DNA of 64,000 nt from an uncultured bacterium (lineage in GTDB: Bacteria > Bacillota > Negativicutes > Veillonellales > Veillonellaceae), in NCBI GenBank assembly GCA_905214495.1, contig CAJMLW010000002.1, positions 54,691 through 118,690 of the forward strand, in the 5' to 3' direction. Of this stretch, positions 8,694 through 16,648 are shown piece after piece. Position 1 is the stretch's first letter. Each line of letters opens with the position of its first letter. The notes under the pieces are model-generated. The model was not told the DNA's origin and did not search any database. It was given only the letters and a program-made list of their open reading frames with translations. The position numbers and the translations under genes are program-made.

Positions 8694-8761
8694 TGTATTT
8701 TTATTTGCATTTTATGTACAATGTAATTATGTTATGCATAAATTTTATGTGAGAGGTATTT

Positions 8762-10117
8762 ATGAATATACTTATATGTCTCATCATTATTGCTGTTACG
8801 GGCATATTATTGATGAAGCGGTATCAACCACAGCCTATTTTGATTGGTATGGGCATTCTTATGATGTATATTGCTTATGGAGGTAATTGGATTAGTGGCA
8901 TTTTAGCTGAATCTCAATCAACTGGGGTGTTAGTTTTTGATGCGATAGATATTGTGCGTATTACGACATCTGAGAATGTAGTCAATTTAGGACTTATGAT
9001 TATGACTTGTGCAGGCTATGCAAAATATATGGAATATATTGGTGCAGGCACTCGATTAGCACACACGTTCATTAGACCTTTATATCGTCTTAATAGGCCA
9101 TATATTGTACTTGCACTTATGTTTTTGCTTAATATGGGATTATCTATTTGTGTACCTAATCCATTAAGCCTTGCGTTACTCATGATGGTAACTATGTATC
9201 CTGTTTTACTACGACTCGGAGTGAGTCCGCTTGGGACGGCCGCTGTTATTGTTACCGGACATCTCATGGATGTTGGACCCGGTGCTGTATCGACATTATT
9301 GATAGCGAAGATACTTAATATGCCTGTGCCAAACTATTTCGTAGGTTACCAATTGCGACTTTATTTCTTAGTTGCTATTATGACAGCGGTAGCACATTTT
9401 GTGTGGCAACGATATCGTGATCGGCTAGATGGTCCTATGGACATAGACTCTTGTGAAAGTATTCCGGAGGCCCCCATAGGCCCTAAGCCATATATGCTAT
9501 TTCCACTATTACCATTGTGCTTTATATTGGGATTTAGTCAATATGGTTTGCCTGGCGTTAAGATGAATGTAACCCTTGCCATGATGCTTGCTTTTGGTAT
9601 TGCATTATTAGCAGAGCTTATTCGTCATCGAAATTTACGGACTGTTCTTAAGAGTACAACCGTATTTTTTGAAGGTATGGGAAACCAGTTTTCTTATGCG
9701 GTTACACTCATTATAGGGGGCCAAGTTTTCGCCCAAGGTTTGGTGAGCTTAGGCCTTATTAATACTTTAGTTAGCTCATTACAAACACTACCCCTTAATT
9801 CGGTAGGATTCACCTCTGTAATGGGTGGAGGTATGTTAGGTCTTAGCATGGTAACAGGTAGCAATGTGGCTCCTTTGTTTACCTTGGTGCCATTAGTACC
9901 TAATATCGTAGCTAATCTTGGATTAGATCCTATTACGACCATGCTTGGCATGCAGAATGGGGCGAGCCTTGGCTTATTTTTGAGTCCCATTAGCCCCGTT
10001 ATGGTTGGTGTAGCGGGGGTAGCGCATATTAAGGCTGTAGATTTACTGAAGCGAACCTCTGTGCCTGTACTTGTAGCACTAATTACGAGTTGCGCGGGGA
10101 TATGGATATTATACTAA
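8762..10117 (+). CDS. C4-dicarboxylate carrier, DcuC family
   Basis: Polytopic inner-membrane carrier, 451 residues, with about a dozen hydrophobic segments. The layout NLGLMIMTCAGYAKYMEYIG, then SICVPNPLSLALLMM and TGHLMDVGPGA in the first half and GGGMLGLSMVTGSNVAPLF in the second half matches the DcuC family, which exchanges or exports C4-dicarboxylates such as succinate, fumarate and malate under anaerobic conditions. This fits an organism that makes succinate on the way to propionate. The start follows GAGAGG; terminators lie on both sides, so it is a single-gene unit. The exact substrate is inferred. Confidence 0.8.
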   Translation: MNILICLIIIAVTGILLMKRYQPQPILIGMGILMMYIAYGGNWISGILAESQSTGVLVFDAIDIVRITTSENVVNLGLMIMTCAGYAKYMEYIGAGTRLAHTFIRPLYRLNRPYIVLALMFLLNMGLSICVPNPLSLALLMMVTMYPVLLRLGVSPLGTAAVIVTGHLMDVGPGAVSTLLIAKILNMPVPNYFVGYQLRLYFLVAIMTAVAHFVWQRYRDRLDGPMDIDSCESIPEAPIGPKPYMLFPLLPLCFILGFSQYGLPGVKMNVTLAMMLAFGIALLAELIRHRNLRTVLKSTTVFFEGMGNQFSYAVTLIIGGQVFAQGLVSLGLINTLVSSLQTLPLNSVGFTSVMGGGMLGLSMVTGSNVAPLFTLVPLVPNIVANLGLDPITTMLGMQNGASLGLFLSPISPVMVGVAGVAHIKAVDLLKRTSVPVLVALITSCAGIWILY

Positions 10118-10164
10118 CATCCATGGATAATATAAAAATAAATAGTATAATGTGAAAAGCAAGA

Positions 10165-10200
10165 CCCCCGTTATCACTGTAGATAATGGGGGATTGTTAT
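10165..10200 (+). terminator. Rho-independent terminator
   Basis: CCCCCGTTATC (10165-10175) pairs with GATAATGGGGG (10182-10192), with one G-T pair, followed by a T-containing tail. It ends the DcuC gene. The stretch 10200-10325 between it and the tracrRNA end is AT-rich and holds nothing else recognisable. Confidence 0.75.
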
Positions 10201-10325
10201 ATTTCCTTGCTTATTTTTATTAGCAAATATGAGGAAAAGATGAATTTTTATGTCTGTATATGATAAAATGAGATTAAAGATACAAGTGTTTGGTAAATTA
10301 CAGATTTTATAATAGAGTTTTTAAA

Positions 10326-10449
10326 ATAAAAAATCTCAATTCCAAAGAATTGAGATGATACCCTACATCGGGTGGCCCGAAGGCATTGTAAATAAATTTG
10401 TATTTGAACTCGTAGTGTAATTCTGTAAACCTCCAAAACTAATTGGATT
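10326..10449 (-). ncRNA. tracrRNA of the type II-A CRISPR system
   Basis: Trans-activating RNA that pairs with the crRNA repeat and is bound by Cas9. Read on the minus strand, 10439 to 10403 is an anti-repeat: it pairs over 28 continuous positions (two G-U) with the 3' part of the array repeat, then leaves an internal bulge of GA in the repeat against GAGU, and closes with a 6-bp lower stem GUUUGA/UCAAAU. This is the same bulge geometry as in the Streptococcus pyogenes dual RNA. Downstream come a GCC-UUCG-GGC hairpin (10375-10384), an ACCC/GGGU hairpin (10360-10373) and a terminator stem (10333-10342 with 10347-10356) ending in a U tract. The 5' end is estimated from the promoter. Confidence 0.88.
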
Positions 10450-10455
10450 ACTTAT

Positions 10456-10484
10456 AGTATAGTTAACCATTTGATGAATGTCAA
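10456..10484 (-). promoter_or_regulatory. tracrRNA promoter
   Basis: On the minus strand, TTGACA (10484-10479) and TATACT (10461-10456) are separated by exactly 17 bp, a near-consensus housekeeping promoter. The predicted start of transcription is near 10449. The box at -35 lies only 27 bp before the cas9 start codon, so tracrRNA and cas9 control regions overlap. Confidence 0.85.
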
Positions 10485-10510
10485 TTATTAATTTCCAAAG
10501 GAGCAGACTT

Positions 10511-13500
10511 ATGGAAACACAAACATCGAATCAACTTATTTCTAGTCATTTGAAATCGTATCCTGTACAAGATTATTTTGTGGGCCTTGATATTGGTACT
10601 AATTCAGTGGGCTGGGCAGTAACCAATAAGTCATATGAACTGTTAAAGTTTAAATCTCATAAAATGTGGGGCAGTCGTCTTTTTGAAGAAGGCGAATCAG
10701 CCGTAGCACGACGTGGGTTCCGATCTATGCGTCGTCGTTTAGAACGCCGTAAATTGCGTTTAAAACTATTGGAAGAATTATTTGCTGATACTATGGCACA
10801 AGTGGATCCTACATTCTTTATGCGCCTTCGTGAAAGTAAATACCATTATGAAGATAAAACGACAGGCCATAAATCAAAGCACATCTTATTTATTGATAAA
10901 GACTATACGGATCAAGATTACTTTACAGAATACCCTACGATTTATCACTTGCGTAAAGATCTGATGGAAAATGGTACTGACGATATTCGTAAGTTATTTT
11001 TGGCAGTACATCATATTTTAAAATATCGTGGCAACTTCCTTTATGAAGGTGCGACCTTTAATTCTAATGCTTCAACACTTGATGATGTAGTTGCACAAGC
11101 CATAGAGAATATCACCTTTAATTGCTTTGATGCTAAAGCGTCAATTAGTTCTATTGGTGAGATTCTAATGGAACAAGGTAAAACAAAATCAGATAAAGCG
11201 AAGGCGATAGAACGTCTTGTTGATACATATATCATACCTGATGCAGCAAATAATTTGGGGAAACCTCAAAAAGAGAAAATTAAGGAAGATAAAAAATCGC
11301 TTAAAGCTTTTGCTAATTTAGTATTAGGGCTATCTGCTAACCTTACGGATTTGTTCGGTTCTGTAGAAGATTTAGATGAAGATCTTAAAAAGCTCCAAAT
11401 TGTAGGAGATACTTATGATGAGAAACGTGATGAATTAGCTAAAGCATGGGGGGATGAAATACATATTATTGATGATTGTAAATCTGTATATGATGCAATT
11501 ATTCTTATGGCTATTAAAGAGCCCGGTTTAACTATCTCTCAGTCTAAGGTAAAAGCTTTCGATAAACACAAAGAAGATTTAGTGATATTGAAGTCTTTAC
11601 TAAAATCAGATCGAAGTGTTTATTATGAGATGTTTAAGTCTGATAAAAAAGGGTTACATAACTATGTACACTATATTAAACAAGGTCGTACAGAAGAAAC
11701 TAGTTGTAGTCGTGAAGATTTTTACAAATATACTAAGAAAATAGTAGAGGGGTTAGCTGATTCTAAAGATAAAGAATATATACTTAATGAAATTGAATTA
11801 CAAACCTTATTACCTTTACAACGTATTAAAGATAATGGAGTTATACCTTATCAACTACATTTAGAAGAACTCAAAGTCATATTAGATAAATGTGGGCCTA
11901 AATTTTCATTTTTGCATACAGTATCCGATGGTTTTTCTGTAACAGAAAAATTGATTAAAATGTTAGAATTCCGTATTCCATACTATGTAGGACCATTAAA
12001 TACACATCACAATATCGATAATGGCGGATTTTCTTGGGCTGTGCGTAAGCAAGCGGGTCGAGTTACACCTTGGAATTTTGAAGAGAAGATTGATCGAGAA
12101 AAATCTGCAGCGGCATTTATTAAAAACCTTACAAATAAATGTACATATCTTTTTGGTGAAGATGTGTTACCTAAGTCATCTCTTTTATATAGTGAGTTTA
12201 TGCTGCTCAATGAGTTAAATAATGTGCGTATTGATGGTAAACCATTAGCACAAGGTGTAAAACAACATCTTATTGATTCTATATTTAAGCAAGACCATAA
12301 GAAAATGACTAAGAATCGCATAGAGTTGTTTTTAAAGGATAATAACTACATAACTAAAAAGCATAAACCTGAGATTACAGGTCTTGATGGAGAAGTAAAA
12401 AATGACCTAACTTCTTATCGTGATATGGTTCGTATCCTTGGTGATGGGTTTGATGAATCTATGGCTGAAAATATTATTGCGGACATTACTATCTTTGGTG
12501 AAAGCAAGAAAATGTTACGAGAAACACTACGTAATAAATTTGGTTTTCACCTTGATGACGAGGTTATCAAAAAGCTTGCAAAATTACGATATCGAGATTG
12601 GGGTCGCCTTTCTAAAAAATTGCTAAATGGTATTGAGGGCTGTGATAAAGCTGGTAATGGTGCACCCAAAACTATAATTGAATTGATGCGTAATGATAGC
12701 TATAATTTGATGGAACTATTAGGTGATAAGTTCTCTTTTATGGAATGTATTGAGGAAGAAAATGCTAAATTGACACAAGGGCAAGTGGTTAATCCTCACG
12801 ATATCATCGATGAATTGGCACTTTCACCAGCTGTTAAACGTGCAGTATGGCAAGCATTGCGTATTGTTGATGAAGTAGCTTATATTAAAAAAGCATTGCC
12901 ATCCCGTATTTTTGTAGAAGTAGCACGGACCAATAAATCGGAAAAGAAGAAAAAAGATTCACGTCAAAAACGATTATCTGATTTATATTCTGCTATTAAA
13001 AAAGATGAGGCTTTACAAAGTGGCTTACAGGATAAAGAATTTAGTGTGTTAAAATCCGGTTTGGCTAATTATGATGATGCGGTGTTAAGAAGTAAAAAGT
13101 TATATTTGTACTATACACAAATGGGACGTTGTGCTTATACAGGAAATGCTATAGATTTAAATCTATTAAATACAGATAATTATGATATTGATCATATTTA
13201 TCCTCGAAGTCTCACAAAGGATGATAGCTTTGATAATTTAGTGTTATGTGAGCGTACTGCTAATGCTAAAAAGTCAGATACATATCCAATAGATAACACA
13301 ATTCAAATGAAACAAAAATCATTCTGGGCATTTTTAAAATATCAAGGGCTCATTAGTGAACGAAAATATGAACGACTTACACGTATTGCACCACTTACAG
13401 CAGATGATTTGAGTGGATTTATTGCTCGGCAACTAGTAGAAACTAATCAATCTGTGAAAGCTACTACAACATTGTTGCGTCGTTTATACCCAGAGATTGA

Positions 13501-14698
13501 TGTAGTCTTTGTAAAAGCTGAGAACGTAACAGATTTTCGTCATGATAATAACTTTATTAAAGTTCGTTCGTTGAATCATCACCATCATGCTAAGGATGCT
13601 TATTTAAATATTGTAGTTGGCAATGTATATCATGAGAAATTCACACGTAATTTCCGTCTATTCTTTAAAAAGAATGGATCAAATCGTACATATAATTTAG
13701 CGAAGATGTTTAATTATGACGTTAAATTTACTAATGCTCAAGATGGAAAAGCTTGGGATAAAAATACTAGCATGGATATAGTCAAGAAAATGATGGCTAG
13801 TAATGATGTCCGTGTTACAAGACGGGTTTATGAGCAAAAAGGGCAATTGGCCGATATAAATTTAACTAAGGCTAGTAAAGTGAAGGCTGATATATATTTG
13901 CCAATAAAAAGTAATGATTTAATTATGTCACAGAATACAAAATATGGTGGATATTCAGATATAAAGAATGCTTACTACACAATTATTGAATATAGCGATA
14001 AAAAGAATAACAGTATTAAATCATTTTTACCAATACCTATTTTTATAGCTACTAAGAATTTAACTAATCAAGCTCTTTTAGAATATATAAACACGGTTTT
14101 ACCTAAGGCTAATAATATACGCATAATTTATAAAAAAGTATACAATGATCAGTTATTAAAAATTGATGGATTTAATTATTACTTAGGTGGGCGATCAAAT
14201 GATCGTTTTTGTATTGATAATGCGATTCAACTTATAGTTCCTTTAGAGATGCAGTTTTATATAAAATTGGTTGAGAAATTTACAGCTATAATATCAGAAA
14301 ATAAAAATATTAAACTTAAAGCTTCATCGGTGAAATCTAGAAACCCACTAAATAATCAAGTTGAAAATATAACTTTAGAGTATACTCAAAAGTTATTTGA
14401 TTATTTAGTGTCTAAGTTTAATGAGCCTATTTATACAAATATGAGAGGTAATAAATCAACAGATATTGATAGTGTAGGAAGAAGACAATTTATAAAACTT
14501 TCTTTAGAAGAACGATGTAAGACATTAGCTGAGATACTTAATATTTTTACTAATATGAATAAGAAACTATCTTTAAGTAATATAAACGTTAGTGCATCTC
14601 GTAAAGTTGTTAATTTTAAAATTTCGTCATTAAATGAGTTTAAAATTATCAATGAATCCATTACGGGTTTATATTCTAATGAGGTAACTATTGTTTAA
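10511..14698 (+). CDS. cas9: CRISPR-associated endonuclease Cas9, type II-A
   Basis: RNA-guided DNA nuclease of 1395 residues, close to the 1368 of S. pyogenes Cas9. Start ATG 10511 lies 7 nt after AAAGGAG; an in-frame ATG at 10478 lies inside the tracrRNA promoter and has no site. All catalytic positions are present: Asp27 in GLDIGTNSVGWAV (RuvC-I), an Arg-rich bridge helix around residues 63-90, Glu803 in IFVEVART (RuvC-II), His895 in YDIDHIYPRS (HNH), and His1026/Asp1029 in HHAKDAYLN (RuvC-III). The C-terminal few hundred residues, expected to hold the PAM-reading domain, are more AT-rich in codon use than the rest. It leads the operon cas9-cas1-cas2-csn2 and is divergent from the tracrRNA. 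Confidence 0.97.
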   Translation: METQTSNQLISSHLKSYPVQDYFVGLDIGTNSVGWAVTNKSYELLKFKSHKMWGSRLFEEGESAVARRGFRSMRRRLERRKLRLKLLEELFADTMAQVDPTFFMRLRESKYHYEDKTTGHKSKHILFIDKDYTDQDYFTEYPTIYHLRKDLMENGTDDIRKLFLAVHHILKYRGNFLYEGATFNSNASTLDDVVAQAIENITFNCFDAKASISSIGEILMEQGKTKSDKAKAIERLVDTYIIPDAANNLGKPQKEKIKEDKKSLKAFANLVLGLSANLTDLFGSVEDLDEDLKKLQIVGDTYDEKRDELAKAWGDEIHIIDDCKSVYDAIILMAIKEPGLTISQSKVKAFDKHKEDLVILKSLLKSDRSVYYEMFKSDKKGLHNYVHYIKQGRTEETSCSREDFYKYTKKIVEGLADSKDKEYILNEIELQTLLPLQRIKDNGVIPYQLHLEELKVILDKCGPKFSFLHTVSDGFSVTEKLIKMLEFRIPYYVGPLNTHHNIDNGGFSWAVRKQAGRVTPWNFEEKIDREKSAAAFIKNLTNKCTYLFGEDVLPKSSLLYSEFMLLNELNNVRIDGKPLAQGVKQHLIDSIFKQDHKKMTKNRIELFLKDNNYITKKHKPEITGLDGEVKNDLTSYRDMVRILGDGFDESMAENIIADITIFGESKKMLRETLRNKFGFHLDDEVIKKLAKLRYRDWGRLSKKLLNGIEGCDKAGNGAPKTIIELMRNDSYNLMELLGDKFSFMECIEEENAKLTQGQVVNPHDIIDELALSPAVKRAVWQALRIVDEVAYIKKALPSRIFVEVARTNKSEKKKKDSRQKRLSDLYSAIKKDEALQSGLQDKEFSVLKSGLANYDDAVLRSKKLYLYYTQMGRCAYTGNAIDLNLLNTDNYDIDHIYPRSLTKDDSFDNLVLCERTANAKKSDTYPIDNTIQMKQKSFWAFLKYQGLISERKYERLTRIAPLTADDLSGFIARQLVETNQSVKATTTLLRRLYPEIDVVFVKAENVTDFRHDNNFIKVRSLNHHHHAKDAYLNIVVGNVYHEKFTRNFRLFFKKNGSNRTYNLAKMFNYDVKFTNAQDGKAWDKNTSMDIVKKMMASNDVRVTRRVYEQKGQLADINLTKASKVKADIYLPIKSNDLIMSQNTKYGGYSDIKNAYYTIIEYSDKKNNSIKSFLPIPIFIATKNLTNQALLEYINTVLPKANNIRIIYKKVYNDQLLKIDGFNYYLGGRSNDRFCIDNAIQLIVPLEMQFYIKLVEKFTAIISENKNIKLKASSVKSRNPLNNQVENITLEYTQKLFDYLVSKFNEPIYTNMRGNKSTDIDSVGRRQFIKLSLEERCKTLAEILNIFTNMNKKLSLSNINVSASRKVVNFKISSLNEFKIINESITGLYSNEVTIV

Positions 14699-14727
14699 AT
14701 ACGAGTAAGACTGTAATAGGTGATATT

Positions 14728-15603
14728 ATGAGTTGGCGTACAGTAGTGATAGGTAGTCGTTCTAAGTTAGATTTTAAAATGAATTACATGATTATTCGGA
14801 AAGACTTTGAAACGACTAAAATCTATATTGATGAAATCTATATGTTAGTTATTGAGTCTACAGCAGTGAGCCTTACTGCTGTACTTCTCAATGAGTTAAT
14901 TAAAAAAAAAGTGGCCATTGTATTTTGTGATGAGAAGCGTAATCCTGCTAGTGAGGTTCTTCCATTGTATGGTAGTCATAATAGTAGTAAGCGTTGTCGA
15001 GAGCAAGCTGAATGGCCTAAGGATGTACAGGCTTATATATGGACTGAAATTGTGCGTCGGAAGATTATGAATCAAGCGGAGTTATTAAGGTATAAGGAAT
15101 TAGAGGAGGCGGATTTATTATATCAATATTTAGATGAGTTGACTTTAAATGATGAGACTCAACGTGAAGGGCATGCGGCCAAGGTATATTTTAATGCTTT
15201 ATTTGGAAAATCGTTTTCTAGGGAACAAGATAATCCTGTTAACGCAGCCCTTAACTATGGATATGCGATATTGCTTTCTACAGTTAATCGAGAAATTTTA
15301 TCATTAGGTTATATTACACAATTAGGGCTTAATCACTGCAATCAATTTAATCCGTATAATTTAGGATCGGATTTAATGGAACCATTACGAGGTTTTATTG
15401 ATGAGATTGTTATTAAGTTGATGCCCACAGAATTTAATCGAGATATTAAATTTTCACTTATAGAATTATTATCTAAAGATGTAAAAATTAATGATACTAT
15501 TCAAACATTTAGTGCCGCAGTACGTATTTATTGTAAAAGTGTATTTGATGCCTTACGTGTTCAAGCAGCTAACGAGATTAGGTTTATAGAATATGAGCTA
15601 TAG
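14728..15603 (+). CDS. cas1: CRISPR integrase Cas1
   Basis: Metal-dependent integrase that, with Cas2, inserts new spacers at the leader end of the array. The 291-residue protein has the type II Cas1 pattern: SWRTVVIGSRSKLDF at the start, the putative metal ligands Glu147 (REGHAAKVYFN), His203 (GLNHCNQFNPYN) and Glu218 (DLMEPLRG). The gene begins 29 bp after cas9 with a weak site (TAGGTGAT) and its end overlaps the cas2 start by 11 bp, so the adaptation genes are coupled. Confidence 0.96.
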   Translation: MSWRTVVIGSRSKLDFKMNYMIIRKDFETTKIYIDEIYMLVIESTAVSLTAVLLNELIKKKVAIVFCDEKRNPASEVLPLYGSHNSSKRCREQAEWPKDVQAYIWTEIVRRKIMNQAELLRYKELEEADLLYQYLDELTLNDETQREGHAAKVYFNALFGKSFSREQDNPVNAALNYGYAILLSTVNREILSLGYITQLGLNHCNQFNPYNLGSDLMEPLRGFIDEIVIKLMPTEFNRDIKFSLIELLSKDVKINDTIQTFSAAVRIYCKSVFDALRVQAANEIRFIEYEL

Positions 15604-15913
15604 ATTTATGAGAATACTAGTGATGTTTGACCTACCGACTTTAACTTCGGAGGATAGAAAAGAATATAGAAATTTTAGAAAGTATCTAATTATATCGGGA
15701 TTTCTCATGTTACAAGAGTCTGTATATTCAAAGTTAGTACTTAATACGACTAGTGCTAATCTCATTATGGATCATGTACGTAAAAATAAGCCCCCTAGTG
15801 GAAGCTTATTTATGTTAACCATTACGGAAAAACAGTTTTCTAGAATGGAGATTGTAGTTGGGGATAAGCAAAGTGAAGTTATAGATTCAACAGAGAGGAT
15901 ACTAATAATATGA
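15593..15913 (+). CDS. cas2: CRISPR adaptation protein Cas2
   Basis: Small ferredoxin-fold protein that bridges two Cas1 dimers during spacer integration. 106 residues; the first strand RFMRILVMFDLP carries the conserved Asp13, followed by a YRNFRKYLIISGF helix and the QESVYSKLVL strand typical of Cas2. It overlaps cas1 by 11 bp and csn2 by 4 bp (ATGA). Confidence 0.95.
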   Translation: MSYRFMRILVMFDLPTLTSEDRKEYRNFRKYLIISGFLMLQESVYSKLVLNTTSANLIMDHVRKNKPPSGSLFMLTITEKQFSRMEIVVGDKQSEVIDSTERILII

Positions 15914-16584
15914 AATTAATGTATCAAGATTCTATATTGGAATTTGAAGTGCCCCGTGATAAGGTAACTGTTGTATCATTTGAAAATCGTAAAGTGTTTC
16001 GTAGAATGGTGACTGAACTTGATATACAATGTGATAGTGGTGAGGGACCTTGGATTTTAAATGATAATGATAAAGCATTTAATTTAGATAAATATAGTCA
16101 TATCATACTTAATCCTTTATATGTAGATGTAAATAGTAAATCTTTATTAACTAAATTACAAAATCAACTAACAAAAGAAGCTTTATTAATGACTGAAGAG
16201 GTAGCTGATATTGTTAATCGGATTCATGCATTTTATTATTCCTTAGAATTTGGATATCCTTTATCAATTCAACATAAAATGGAAATTGGTACTGCTGAGC
16301 TTATTAAATTAGGTAGTTTTAATTTCGAGTCTAATCGAAAAGGAGAAGTTATGGATCTTATGTCTTATATAGAAGTGGTTGATACATTACTATCTCCTAT
16401 GATATATATTATGATAAATTTAGATTTAGTCTTAAATGATGATGAAATAAATGCATTTTATCAAAATGTGCTAAGCCGACAATTACGATTAGTTTGTCTA
16501 ACAACTGGATCATTTGATAGAGAAAGCCTTGATAAAAAACTTATTAATGGGTATATTTTAGATAATGATTTTTGTGTTATTTAA
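15910..16584 (+). CDS. csn2: CRISPR adaptation protein Csn2 (type II-A)
   Basis: Ring-forming protein that binds DNA ends during spacer acquisition; its presence defines subtype II-A. The 224-residue protein has the length of the short Csn2 family (about 220 in S. pyogenes). Sequence similarity in this family is low; the call rests on position (fourth gene, directly before the leader), length, the IEFE/LEFEVPRDKVTVVSFENRK-like start (only part shown) and a C-terminal domain rich in acidic residues. Its start codon overlaps the cas2 stop. The stop is 64 bp before the first repeat. Confidence 0.88.
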   Translation: MKLMYQDSILEFEVPRDKVTVVSFENRKVFRRMVTELDIQCDSGEGPWILNDNDKAFNLDKYSHIILNPLYVDVNSKSLLTKLQNQLTKEALLMTEEVADIVNRIHAFYYSLEFGYPLSIQHKMEIGTAELIKLGSFNFESNRKGEVMDLMSYIEVVDTLLSPMIYIMINLDLVLNDDEINAFYQNVLSRQLRLVCLTTGSFDRESLDKKLINGYILDNDFCVI

Positions 16585-16648
16585 ATGAGATACAGGATTA
16601 CACCTGGTGGTAGCCCGAGTTACTCTTGAGTCACAAATTTAATTTGGG
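16585..16648 (+). promoter_or_regulatory. CRISPR leader
   Basis: The 64 bp between the csn2 stop and the first repeat. The array's first repeats are perfect and its far end is degenerate, which puts new-spacer insertion here. No consensus -35/-10 pair is visible, so the array may be read from the cas operon or from promoters in repeats. The sequence resembles the tracrRNA gene: shared blocks in order are GAGAT, a 4-bp stem with a 6-nt loop (CAGG 16593-16596 / CCTG 16603-16606), GGTGG, CCCGA and AAATTT. Confidence 0.75.

Noticed and set aside
10478..10510. Earlier ATG as cas9 start
   Set aside because: It lies in the tracrRNA promoter without a ribosome binding site, whereas ATG 10511 has AAAGGAG at ideal distance.
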